17,265 nucleotides of DNA from CAZAPV01 sp964487195 (GTDB taxonomy: Bacteria; Patescibacteriota; Patescibacteriia; SG8-24): positions 1 to 17,265 of the forward strand of contig CAZAPV010000021.1 in NCBI GenBank assembly GCA_964487195.1, in the 5' to 3' direction. Within the stretch, counting starts at the first letter, position 1. The number at the start of each line of letters is the position of its first letter. Of the stretch, positions 6,126 to 13,259 are shown in pieces. A program made the translations under genes and the position numbers. The notes beneath the pieces were generated by a model. The model saw nothing but the letters and a program-made list of their open reading frames with translations. It was not told the DNA's origin and ran no database searches.

Positions 6126-7537
6126 TACGCGACGACGCGCACCTCCGCGAAATTCTTTTCGCCGGATTCGCCCGCGACCGCGACGATGCGGTCCCCTTTC
6201 GCGAGCAGCTTTTCTTTTTTCAAAAGTTTGATGCAGCCCTCCAGCAATTCTTCCGCGGATTTCCGCTTCGCGATCGCGCGCGGCGCGACGCTCCATGACA
6301 GTGCGAGCTGGTTGCGCACGCGTTCGCTCGGCGTCGCGGCGTAGATCGGAAGCTCGGCCCTGCAGCGGCTGACGAGACGCGCGCCCTCCCCTGTCGCGGA
6401 CGCCGTCACGATCGCCTTCGCGCCGACGTCGACCGCGAGGATCGCCGCGATCACCGCGATCGCCTTCGCGCCGGTCTCGACCCCGTGCGGCCGCTCCGGC
6501 GGCGGCATGTCGTCGAAACTGGACGCCTCGGTTTCGATCACGATGCGCGCCATCGTTTCGACCGCCTCGACCGGATACTTTCCGCTCGCGCTCTCTCCGG
6601 ACAGCATCACCGCGTCCGTATGATCGATCACCGCATTCGCGACGTCCGACACTTCGGCGCGCGTCGGCCGCGGATTCCTGATCATCGAATCGAGCATCTG
6701 CGTCGCGACGATCACCGGCTTCGCGGCGGCGAGGCATTTCCGGATGATCGTCTTCTGCGCGAGCGGGACGTCCTCGGCCGGCGTCTCGATGCCGAGGTCG
6801 CCGCGCGCCACCATGATCCCGTCCGCGGCCTCGATGATCTCGTCGATGTTCGCGAGCGCCTCGTGCTTCTCGATTTTCGCGATAATTTTCGGCACTTCGC
6901 CCTTACCCGCGCTTGCAATGATCCCGCGCAGCTCCTCGATGTCTCTCGCGCCGCGCACGAACGACAGCGCGATCCAATCCACGCCGTTCGCGACGCCGAA
7001 CTTCGCGTCTTCGCGGTCCTTCGCCGTGATCGCGGGAATGGTGAGCGTCACCGTCGGCAGATTGAATCCTTTGTGCGACGTGAGCGTCCCGCCGACGACG
7101 ACGCGGCAGGAGATGTCGCGCCCCGCAACCGCGGTCACCGCGACTTCGAGCAGCCCGTCGTCGAGCAAAATACGGTCGCCGGCGCGCACGTCTTCGTGCA
7201 GTTTTTCATAGGACACCGGGATCTTCGGCGCCGCGGCGGCGGGATCGGTCGAAAAAATGACGGTCGAATCTTTGACGAGCTCCACCCCCGCTTTCGGCAG
7301 TTCGCCGACGCGGATCTTCGGCCCCTGCAAATCCTGGAGGATCGCGATCGGTTCCCCCGTTTTTTTCGCGAGCGCGCGGATCAGCGCGACGAGCTTGCCG
7401 TGATCCTCGTACGTGCCGTGCGAAAAATTGAGACGCGCGACGTTCATCCCGGCGCGCGCCATCGCTTCGACGGTCGCGGCGTCATGCGACGACGGACCGA
7501 GCGTGCAGACGATTTTCGTGCGCTTCGAGGTCGGCAT
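6125..7537 (-). CDS. pyk: Pyruvate kinase
   Basis: A 470-aa cytoplasmic enzyme that converts phosphoenolpyruvate and ADP to pyruvate and ATP, the last step of glycolysis. The start region TKIVCTLGPSS, the substrate-contact segment MNVARLNFSHG (residues 31-41), the B-domain entrance DLQGPKIRVGEL, the catalytic loop IIAKIEKHEALANIDEI, MVARGDLGIE and ATQMLDSMIRNPRPTRAEVSDVANAV are all in order, followed by a complete C-terminal domain. Length is typical of the family. MPTSKRTKIV is taken as the start because it gives the family N-terminus and begins 4 nt after the nrdR stop. The longer open frame upstream overlaps nrdR. There is no strong Shine-Dalgarno sequence, so translation is probably coupled to nrdR. 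It is the last gene of the ftsZ-nrdR-pyk unit. Confidence 0.95.
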   Translation of the reverse strand: MPTSKRTKIVCTLGPSSHDAATVEAMARAGMNVARLNFSHGTYEDHGKLVALIRALAKKTGEPIAILQDLQGPKIRVGELPKAGVELVKDSTVIFSTDPAAAAPKIPVSYEKLHEDVRAGDRILLDDGLLEVAVTAVAGRDISCRVVVGGTLTSHKGFNLPTVTLTIPAITAKDREDAKFGVANGVDWIALSFVRGARDIEELRGIIASAGKGEVPKIIAKIEKHEALANIDEIIEAADGIMVARGDLGIETPAEDVPLAQKTIIRKCLAAAKPVIVATQMLDSMIRNPRPTRAEVSDVANAVIDHTDAVMLSGESASGKYPVEAVETMARIVIETEASSFDDMPPPERPHGVETGAKAIAVIAAILAVDVGAKAIVTASATGEGARLVSRCRAELPIYAATPSERVRNQLALSWSVAPRAIAKRKSAEELLEGCIKLLKKEKLLAKGDRIVAVAGESGEKNFAEVRVVA

Positions 7538-7541
7538 ATGT

Positions 7542-8024
7542 TCACGCCGTCCGGCGTTTCCGCCCGGCGGCCTCTTTAACGAGCAATTTGTCGAGTTCGT
7601 GTTGGAACGTCTGAACGTCCGCGAACGCGCGATACACCGACGCGAACCGGATGTACGCGACGGTGTCGAACCTGTGGAGGTTCGCCATGACGATCTCGCC
7701 GATCTCCTCGCTCGAGATCTCATCTTTCTTCTTTTTTTGGATGTCGCGCTCGATCGCGCCGACGAGCGTTTTGAACTCTTCGGGATCGTGCGGCCGTTTC
7801 TCGAGCGCGCGGCGCAGCCCCGCTTCCAGTTTTTCGCGCGCGTACGGCTCGCGGCGGCCGTCCCGCTTCACGACGGCGAGATCGAGTATCTCGACCTCTT
7901 CGGTCGTCGAAAAACGGTAGGCGCACTCCATGCACTCGCGCCGGCGGCGGATCCCGATGCCGCCGGTCGCGATGCGCGAGTCGACCACTTTCGTATCCTC
8001 GAAATTACAGACCGGGCAGCGCAT
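7542..8024 (-). CDS. nrdR: Transcriptional repressor NrdR
   Basis: A 160-aa regulator. NrdR proteins bind ATP/dATP through an ATP-cone and repress ribonucleotide reductase genes at NrdR boxes. The N-terminus MRCPVCNFEDTKVVDSR with Cys3, Cys6, Cys31 and Cys34 forms the zinc ribbon, including the typical RRRRECMECAYRFSTTE segment. The ATP-cone follows (about residues 48-138) with VVKRDGRREPYAREKL and VAYIRFASVYRAF. Length and order are standard, with a short basic tail. It begins 16 nt after the ftsZ stop and ends 4 nt before pyk, so all three are co-transcribed. No ribonucleotide reductase gene and no recognisable NrdR box is visible in this window. Confidence 0.95.
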   Translation of the reverse strand: MRCPVCNFEDTKVVDSRIATGGIGIRRRRECMECAYRFSTTEEVEILDLAVVKRDGRREPYAREKLEAGLRRALEKRPHDPEEFKTLVGAIERDIQKKKKDEISSEEIGEIVMANLHRFDTVAYIRFASVYRAFADVQTFQHELDKLLVKEAAGRKRRTA

Positions 8025-8040
8025 CGGAAAAATCCCCGGC

Positions 8041-9261
8041 TCACTGCATCTTCCGTCGGATGAACGCCGGGATTTCCAGATCCTCGTCGCCGGCGCCCGC
8101 GATTTCGAGCTGCGGTTCCTTCGCCGCGGAAACCGATCGCTTCACGAACGCCGTCTGTTCGGCGTCTTCCTCTTTCGTCAATTCGGGCTTCGTGCGCGCC
8201 GGGAATGGCGTGCGCGACGCGGCAGCCGGCGCCGGCGCCTCTTTCTTCAGGAAACGGCTTGTGTAGAATCCGGATTCCGCGGTGCGGCGTTCGCTGCGCG
8301 GCCGTTCGCCGCCGTCGAACCCGGTCGCGATCACGCAGATCTTCAATTCGTCTTTCAGCGTTTCATCGATCACCGCGCCGAAAATCACTTTGGCGTTCGC
8401 GTCGGCGTTCGCGGTGATCACTTTGGCGGCCTCCGATACTTCGTGCATGGAGAGGTTGGTGCCGCCGGTGACGGTGAACAGGATCCCCTTCGCGCCGTCG
8501 ATCGCCACTTCGAGGAGCGGGCTCTCGATCGCGTGCTTTGCGGCTTCGATCGCGCGGTTCTCGCCGGACGAACGGCCGATCCCCATGAGCGCGGAACCGG
8601 TGTCGTTCATGATCGCTCGCACGTCGGCGAAATCGACGTTGATGAGGCCGGGGATCGTGATCAGTTCAGAGATCCCCTGCACCCCTTGGCGGAGCACGTC
8701 ATCGACGGTTTCGAACGCGTCCAAGAGCGATGTCTTCTTGTCGATCAGCTGCAGCACGCGGTCGTTCGGAATGGAGATGATCGTGTCGACGTGGCTCGCG
8801 AGTTCGGCGTACGCCTTCTCCGCGACGTCGTGGCGCTGCGCGCCCTCGAACGAGAACGGCTTGGTGACGACCGCGACGGTGAGCGCGCCCGCGTCCTTCG
8901 CGACCTCCGCGATGATCGGCGCCGCGCCGCTGCCGGTGCCGCCGCCGAGGCCGCAGGTGATGAACACCATGTCCGCGCCTTTCATCGCGTCGCGGATCTC
9001 GTTCTGGCTCTCTTCCGCCGCCGCCCGGCCGACGTCCGGATTCATCCCGGCGCCGAGGCCGCGAGTGACGCTCTTGCCGAGATGCACCTTCGTCGACGCC
9101 TGCGAATAGTGCAGCGCCTGCACGTCGGTGTTCGCGGCGATGAACTCGACCCCTTTGATCTTCGACTTGATCATCCGGTTGACGGCGGATCCGCCGCTGC
9201 CGCCGACGCCGATCACTTTAATTTTCGCGAACGTTTCGATCGCCGGCTTCACTTCGGCCAT
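8041..9261 (-). CDS. ftsZ: Cell division protein FtsZ
   Basis: A 406-aa tubulin-like GTPase that polymerises into the Z-ring at midcell. GVGGSGGSAVNRM (about residues 18-30), the GTP-binding signature GGGTGSG (106-112) and the synergy loop NVDFADVRAI (208-217) carrying Asp210 and Asp213 are all present. A linker of about 65 residues rich in Ala, Glu and Lys follows. The C-terminal peptide DLEIPAFIRRKMQ matches the conserved tail that binds FtsA and other partners. ATG at 9261 gives the normal N-terminus. There is no Shine-Dalgarno sequence. The gene is separated from ftsA by a terminator and has its own promoter, which is unusual for an ftsA-ftsZ pair. Confidence 0.97.
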   Translation of the reverse strand: MAEVKPAIETFAKIKVIGVGGSGGSAVNRMIKSKIKGVEFIAANTDVQALHYSQASTKVHLGKSVTRGLGAGMNPDVGRAAAEESQNEIRDAMKGADMVFITCGLGGGTGSGAAPIIAEVAKDAGALTVAVVTKPFSFEGAQRHDVAEKAYAELASHVDTIISIPNDRVLQLIDKKTSLLDAFETVDDVLRQGVQGISELITIPGLINVDFADVRAIMNDTGSALMGIGRSSGENRAIEAAKHAIESPLLEVAIDGAKGILFTVTGGTNLSMHEVSEAAKVITANADANAKVIFGAVIDETLKDELKICVIATGFDGGERPRSERRTAESGFYTSRFLKKEAPAPAAASRTPFPARTKPELTKEEDAEQTAFVKRSVSAAKEPQLEIAGAGDEDLEIPAFIRRKMQ

Positions 9262-9286
9262 ACGTGTTTGAAATTGAATGGAGAGT

Positions 9287-9304
9287 TACGCTTCTTCAAG
9301 CGTA
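9287..9304. promoter_or_regulatory. Palindrome at the ftsZ promoter
   Basis: A perfect inverted repeat with 7-bp arms and a 4-nt centre reads TACGCTTGAAGAAGCGTA on the minus strand. Its first arm contains the proposed -10 box, and the predicted transcription start falls within it. It could be a repressor operator or the beginning of a 5' mRNA hairpin. Confidence 0.5.
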
Positions 9305-9328
9305 GGCGATGAAGGCACCGGTTGTCAA
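9299..9328 (-). promoter_or_regulatory. Promoter of ftsZ-nrdR-pyk
   Basis: On the minus strand a perfect -35 box TTGACA (complement of 9323-9328) and a -10 box TACGCT (complement of 9299-9304) are 18 nt apart. They lie between the ftsA terminator and the ftsZ start. The predicted 5' UTR is about 30 nt. Confidence 0.6.
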
Positions 9329-9365
9329 TAAAAAAATGCACAACTGAACAAAAAAAGTGCTCGCA

Positions 9366-9390
9366 AACAAAAAACCGCCCGAGGGCGGTG
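9366..9390 (-). terminator. Intrinsic terminator after ftsA
   Basis: On the minus strand a GC-rich stem ACCGCC/GGCGGT (9389-9384 with 9379-9374, loop of 4 nt) is followed by a run of six T and then GTTTG. It begins 8 nt after the ftsA stop at 9398. Confidence 0.9.
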
Positions 9391-9397
9391 TCTGTCG

Positions 9398-10651
9398 TTA
9401 TGGCACCATCGCGCCGATCCATTTCTTCAATTGCTTCGCCACTTTCTCGACCGGCGCTTTGCCGAACGACAGTCCGCGTCGCTTCGGCGCTTCCGGCATC
9501 TCCGCGATCCCCCATTGCACGAGGCCGATCGCGGTCGCAAACGAAAGGTCGTTCACGCGGTCGGTGATGCTCGTGACCCCGATCGGATAACCGAGCGACG
9601 CGGGAAGACGAAGTTTCTGCTTGGCGAGCTCCACGATGCCGGGGATTTTCGCCCCGCCGCCCGTGAGAATGACGCCGGCCGGGAGATGGCCGCTCCTGCC
9701 GATCTTCTTCAATTCCTTGTCGATCTTCTCGAAAATCTCCTCAAGCCGCGCCTGCACGATGTCGCAGACGTACCGGCGCTGGACGAATTCGTCCCCGTCG
9801 CCGCCAAGTTCCCGGAGATTGATTTCATCTTTCTTGCCGAATTCCTTTCCTGACGCGGCGGCGTACTGCACCTTCACCCGTTCCGCGATATCAATGGACG
9901 TGCGCAGGCCGATCGCGATGTCCGACGTGATGTGGTCCGAACCGATCGGGAGCGCCGCCATGTGCAGGATGTCGCCCTGTTCGAACACCACGAGGTTGGT
10001 CGTGGAGCCGCCGATGTTCGCGATCGCGACGCCGAGCTCCTTCTGCCGGTCGGTCGCGACGACTTCCGACGTCGCGAGCACGCCGAGCACCAGCCGTTCG
10101 ATGTTCGCGCCGGTGCGGTAGACGCATTTGGTGAGATTCTTGATGTGCGACGACAGCCCCTGGATGATTTGCGCGTCGACTTCGAGTCGGATCCCGTTCA
10201 TGCCGACGGGATCTTTGATCCCCTTCTGGCTGTCGACCGTGAACGTCTTCGGAATCACGTGGATGATTTCGTAATTGACCGGCGTCGCGACGGTCTGCGC
10301 GGCGTCGACGGCGCGCTCCACGTCATCTTCGCGGATCTCTCCGTCGGCGCGGGAGACCGCGATCACCCCCTTGCTCTCGAGCAGTGCGACGTTCGATCCC
10401 GATATCGCGACCCATGCGCTCCCGACCTGCGCGCCGGTCATCCGTTCCACTTTTTCGATGCACGACGACACCGAGGACACCGCGTCCTCGATCGAATTGA
10501 TCACGCCGCGGTTGATCCCTTCGGACGCGACCTCGGCGGCACCGATGATGTGCACCTGCTCTTTGTCGCCGGACGGCAAACGCTGCCCCACCGCGATCCT
10601 CACCGCGGTCGAACCGATATCGATTCCTGCGAACAACGCGTCGTCAGTCAT
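9398..10651 (-). CDS. ftsA: Cell division protein FtsA
   Basis: A 417-aa actin-like ATPase that tethers FtsZ filaments to the membrane and recruits later division proteins. The phosphate-1 motif AGIDIGSTAVRIAVG lies near residues 7-21, the second phosphate loop VAIANIGGSTTNLVVF near 208-223, and the adenosine loop GVILTGGGAKIPG near 326-338. An SHS2-type insertion lies between the first two. The last 19 residues (APVEKVAKQLKKWIGAMVP) form an amphipathic helix typical of the FtsA membrane-targeting sequence. MTDDALFAG is chosen as the start: it lies 5 nt after the dgkA stop, and a longer frame would overlap dgkA. It is the last gene before a strong terminator. Confidence 0.95.
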   Translation of the reverse strand: MTDDALFAGIDIGSTAVRIAVGQRLPSGDKEQVHIIGAAEVASEGINRGVINSIEDAVSSVSSCIEKVERMTGAQVGSAWVAISGSNVALLESKGVIAVSRADGEIREDDVERAVDAAQTVATPVNYEIIHVIPKTFTVDSQKGIKDPVGMNGIRLEVDAQIIQGLSSHIKNLTKCVYRTGANIERLVLGVLATSEVVATDRQKELGVAIANIGGSTTNLVVFEQGDILHMAALPIGSDHITSDIAIGLRTSIDIAERVKVQYAAASGKEFGKKDEINLRELGGDGDEFVQRRYVCDIVQARLEEIFEKIDKELKKIGRSGHLPAGVILTGGGAKIPGIVELAKQKLRLPASLGYPIGVTSITDRVNDLSFATAIGLVQWGIAEMPEAPKRRGLSFGKAPVEKVAKQLKKWIGAMVP

Positions 10652-10656
10652 AGAAG

Positions 10657-11028
10657 TCAGCCACGGAAAAGTGTGGCGAAGTACGGCCAAAAGATCAAGA
10701 CGCCGATCAAAACCGCGCCGAACGACGCGACGAGCACCGTGCCCGCCATGATGTCTTTGATCTCTTCGACGTAATGGTGGATCCTCGGCTTGAGGATATC
10801 GACCATCCGTTCAAAAATGCTGTTCATCAACTCTAACACGAGCACGAGCACAATCGCAAGCGCGAGCAGCGCCTTTTCGATGATGCGGAGATGCAGCGCG
10901 AACATCAACGCCGCGACCGCCGCGGCGGCGAGCAGTTGGAGGCGGAAACTCTGCTCTTCCCTCGCCACACGGATCACCCCTTTTGCGGCGTAGCCGAAAC
11001 TTTTTATCATTTTCTTGAAATCAAACAT
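10657..11028 (-). CDS. dgkA: DgkA-family diacylglycerol/undecaprenol kinase
   Basis: A 123-aa integral membrane kinase with three helices (about residues 30-48, 52-69 and 94-117). Conserved features of the family are visible: AREEQSFRLQL in the N-terminal amphipathic part, the catalytic-type segment ELMNSIFERMVD (66-77) carrying Glu66, Asn69 and Glu73, and EEIKDIMAGTVLVAS (88-102) with the Lys-Asp pair. Members phosphorylate diacylglycerol in proteobacteria or undecaprenol in Gram-positive bacteria. The sequence alone does not settle the substrate, though the short hydrophobic form next to ybeY resembles the Gram-positive type. The ATG lies 1 nt after the ybeY stop, so translation is coupled. 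Confidence 0.9.
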   Translation of the reverse strand: MFDFKKMIKSFGYAAKGVIRVAREEQSFRLQLLAAAAVAALMFALHLRIIEKALLALAIVLVLVLELMNSIFERMVDILKPRIHHYVEEIKDIMAGTVLVASFGAVLIGVLIFWPYFATLFRG

Positions 11029-11029
11029 A

Positions 11030-11488
11030 TCAGAGAATTCGCGCGCGGATCAGGATGTCGTGCTGGAGCCCGAACATCTCCCGTTCGTCGCGAACCGTTT
11101 CGTGGTCGTACCCGAGCAGGTGGAGCGTGCCGTGGACGACCATGAGCGCGAACTCGTCGCGCGCCGGACGGCCGACCGCGCGCGCCTGTCGGCGCACCTG
11201 CGGGAGCGAGATCGCGATGTCCCCGAGCGGACGGACGCGGAGGGCGGCGGACGGAAGAATGAAATCGCGCCGATCCCCCGTGGCGAATGACAGCACGTCG
11301 GTCACCTTGTTTTTCCCGCGGTACCGGCGGTTGAGCGCGCGGATCTCCGCGTCCCCGACGACGCGGACGGCGATCGACGCGACGGCGCGGAATTTCACGC
11401 GCCGGCATGTCAGGTTGACGAGCACGGCGACGAGCCGCCGCGTGACGCCCGGCGGCAACGGTCCGGCGCAATCGACGGCGATGCGCAT
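11030..11488 (-). CDS. ybeY: Endoribonuclease YbeY (16S rRNA maturation)
   Basis: A 152-aa metal-dependent RNase of the UPF0054 family, involved in 16S rRNA 3'-end maturation and ribosome quality control. The metal-binding motif HGTLHLLGYDH (residues 119-129) supplies His119, His123 and His129. Upstream are ALNRRYRGKNKVTDVLSFA (51-69) and GDIAIS (89-94), both characteristic. Length is normal, with an arginine-rich central part. The start is 2 nt after the stop of the upstream membrane-protein gene, and dgkA follows after 1 nt. The ybeY-dgkA pair is a common neighbourhood in bacteria. Confidence 0.95.
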   Translation of the reverse strand: MRIAVDCAGPLPPGVTRRLVAVLVNLTCRRVKFRAVASIAVRVVGDAEIRALNRRYRGKNKVTDVLSFATGDRRDFILPSAALRVRPLGDIAISLPQVRRQARAVGRPARDEFALMVVHGTLHLLGYDHETVRDEREMFGLQHDILIRARIL

Positions 11489-11490
11489 AC

Positions 11491-12579
11491 CTACTTCGCC
11501 ATCACCAGACTCTGAATCATCATCCGGAACGTGGCGCGGAAGCGAAGCTCGGTCTGGGATCCGAGATTGTACGAGACGACGAATACTTTGTCGCCGCCGT
11601 TCACGTAGGCGGTCATCCGGTCAGGACTGAGCACGGCATCGTATCCCTGCTTCGTCGTGAACGGTTCGACCTGCGAGACGGTGACGCCGGGTGCCTGCGC
11701 GAGGTACCAATCCATCAGGGATTGCGATCGCTCCTTCGGCTGGACGAGCACTTCGACGAACTCGCCGGAGCTCGCGGTGAACAGCGTCTGTTTGTCGGAT
11801 TCGCCCGCGATCCATGCGGCGGGACGATAGATCGCGTAGCCGAGCGCGGCGTTCGAGTACGTCGCAATTCCAGGATTGTCCTTGAGCATCGCGGGCGACG
11901 GTTTCGCGGGGTCGTACAGATTGAGCGTTTCGTTCAGGTCGACGAAGCCGTCGCGGTCGGTGTCGGGATTGTACGGATTCGTGCCGTAAATCTGCGTCTC
12001 CTCGACGTCGGTGAGACCGTCGCTGTCGGAGTCGGCGCTCGATGTCGGCGCCGCCGGAGTGCAATCCGCCGGACAGGAATCCGTGCTCTCGGTCGCATCG
12101 CACTTGCCGTCGCCGCAGACAACCGCGGGAACAGGAGTGGGTGCAGGCGCGGGCGCGGGACAATCCGCAGGACAGCCGGCGTAGGTTTCAGTCGCATCGC
12201 ATTTGGTGTCGCCGCATACCGGGAGCGATGCGCAGTCCGCCGGACAGGAATCCGCGCTCTCGGTCGCGTCGCATTTGGTGTCGCCGCACACCGCCGCGGG
12301 CGGCTGCTGCGCGCGATTGCCGAAGACGAAGAAATAACCGCCGGCAGCCGCGGCGACGAGCAGGAGGAGCGCGATGATCATCGGCGCGGCGCTCCGTTTT
12401 TTCGGCGGCTTCGGCAGCGCGGTGACGCCGGGGGGCGTCGATGGCGGCATCGACGCGACTTTTTTCTTCAGCGCGGCGCCGTAAAATTTCTCCGGGATGA
12501 CGTGGATCACCGGCTCGGCCGCAGACGGCACGGCCGGTTGCGCGCTCGCGGGCTTATCGAGTTCGGTGGGCGTCGGCAT
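11491..12579 (-). CDS. Single-pass membrane protein with cysteine, calcium-type and PsbP-like regions
   Basis: A 362-aa protein with several parts. A proline-rich cytoplasmic segment (1-64) is followed by a transmembrane helix (about 65-86). Three near-identical cysteine units of the type CGDTKCDATESADSCPADC lie at 98-116, 122-140 and 155-173. Two calcium-binding type units follow (DSDSDGLTDVEE and DTDRDGFVDLNE, about 183-225). The C-terminal domain (about 240-362) with YSNAALGYAIYRPAAWIAGE and a beta-rich pattern resembles PsbP/DcrB-like folds; this part is a tentative resemblance. The helix is preceded by KPPKKRS, so the long C-terminal part is probably outside the cell. It starts 15 nt after its upstream neighbour and ends 2 nt before ybeY, placing it firmly in the ybeY-dgkA-ftsA transcript. 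Function unknown. Confidence 0.75.
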   Translation of the reverse strand: MPTPTELDKPASAQPAVPSAAEPVIHVIPEKFYGAALKKKVASMPPSTPPGVTALPKPPKKRSAAPMIIALLLLVAAAAGGYFFVFGNRAQQPPAAVCGDTKCDATESADSCPADCASLPVCGDTKCDATETYAGCPADCPAPAPAPTPVPAVVCGDGKCDATESTDSCPADCTPAAPTSSADSDSDGLTDVEETQIYGTNPYNPDTDRDGFVDLNETLNLYDPAKPSPAMLKDNPGIATYSNAALGYAIYRPAAWIAGESDKQTLFTASSGEFVEVLVQPKERSQSLMDWYLAQAPGVTVSQVEPFTTKQGYDAVLSPDRMTAYVNGGDKVFVVSYNLGSQTELRFRATFRMMIQSLVMAK

Positions 12580-12594
12580 AACGAAAACGGTCGG

Positions 12595-13227
12595 TTACGG
12601 CTGTGACGGCACGTTGAACAGTTTCCCCGGACCGTTCGGGTTGTAACCGCTCTTCACCTCCTGGCCATCGGTGTACCCGTCGCCATCAGTGTCGGGATTC
12701 AGCGGATTGGTGTGATAAATTTTGACCTCTTCGTAATCGGTCAGGCCATCGTGGTCGGTGTCCGGGTTCTGCGGATCGGTACCGAGCGACGCTTCTTCGT
12801 CATCCGACAAGCCGTCGCCATCGGAATCGACCGGAGGCGTCGTCACCTCCGCGGGCTGATTCACCGGCGGCTGATTCACCGGCGGCTGATTGACCGGCTG
12901 CTCCTCCACGGGCTGGTTCACCGGCGGCTGTTCGGTCTGTTGCGGCTGGTTAGTCACGGTTGGCGCGGGGGTCGTCCTGAAAAACAAAACGTATGCGCCG
13001 CCGCCGAGTCCGGCGATCACAAGTACGATGAGCGCGAACAGCAGCTTCGGCGGTCCGTGCTTCACCACCGTCGGCGCGGACGGCGCGGGTCTCGCGGCAG
13101 GGAGCGGTTGGCCCGCTGCGGGAGGCGGGGGCGGGGTCCGCACAGGCGCGGCCGGCGGTTGCTGCGCACCGGCACCCTTATCGACGTCCGCAAAAATGTC
13201 TAACGGCTCTTTTGTGTCTTCGAACAT
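12595..13227 (-). CDS. Single-pass membrane protein with thrombospondin type 3-like repeats
   Basis: A 210-aa protein. Residues 1-60 are proline- and alanine-rich and cytoplasmic. A helix at about 62-83 is followed by a Pro-Val-Asn-Gln linker (about 102-125, from a 15-bp DNA repeat). Three calcium-binding type units lie at about 134-197: DSDGDGLSDDEE, DTDHDGLTDYEE and DTDGDGYTDGQE, with the intervening GTDPQNP and HTNPLNP spacers typical of bacterial TSP3 repeats. The ATG lies 9 nt after the extended -10 box TGATATAAT, implying a leaderless mRNA. It is the first gene of the unit ending with ftsA. The role is unknown; an extracellular calcium-stabilised spacer is a reasonable guess. Confidence 0.8.
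   Translation of the reverse strand: MFEDTKEPLDIFADVDKGAGAQQPPAAPVRTPPPPPAAGQPLPAARPAPSAPTVVKHGPPKLLFALIVLVIAGLGGGAYVLFFRTTPAPTVTNQPQQTEQPPVNQPVEEQPVNQPPVNQPPVNQPAEVTTPPVDSDGDGLSDDEEASLGTDPQNPDTDHDGLTDYEEVKIYHTNPLNPDTDGDGYTDGQEVKSGYNPNGPGKLFNVPSQP
12856..12898 (-). repeat. 15-bp tandem repeat encoding a PPVNQ linker
   Basis: CTGATTCACCGGCGG on the + strand repeats with a 15-bp period, then degenerates. It encodes PPVNQ units between the membrane helix and the calcium-type repeats of the 210-aa protein. Such in-frame repeats commonly vary in copy number. Confidence 0.7.
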
Positions 13228-13236
13228 ATATAAGAC

Positions 13237-13245
13237 ATTATATCA
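13237..13245 (-). promoter_or_regulatory. Extended -10 promoter of the membrane-protein/ybeY/dgkA/ftsA unit
   Basis: On the minus strand TGATATAAT is a perfect extended -10 (TATAAT at the complement of 13237-13242). The region 17 nt upstream reads TTCTAA, a poor -35 that overlaps the stop codon of the giant gene. The start codon at 13227 follows after 9 nt. No terminator is seen between the giant gene's stop and this promoter, so read-through may also contribute. Confidence 0.65.
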
Positions 13246-13259
13246 AATGTTGATCGTCA

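Noticed and set aside
7538..7723. N-terminal extension of pyruvate kinase
   Set aside because: It overlaps nrdR in another frame and is a low-complexity Arg/Ser sequence; the family N-terminus begins at 7537.
7930..9312. 460-aa + strand open frame opposite ftsZ
   Set aside because: It is the antisense of ftsZ in GC-rich DNA. The translation is arginine/aspartate-rich with no domain, whereas the minus strand gives a complete FtsZ.
10652..10690. Longer start for FtsA at 10690
   Set aside because: It would overlap the end of dgkA by about 34 nt and precede the conserved N-terminus; the ATG at 10651 lies 5 nt after the dgkA stop.
8041..11032. Alternative genetic code with TGA as glycine
   Set aside because: ftsZ, nrdR, dgkA and ybeY all end at TGA at the expected family length, so TGA is a stop here.
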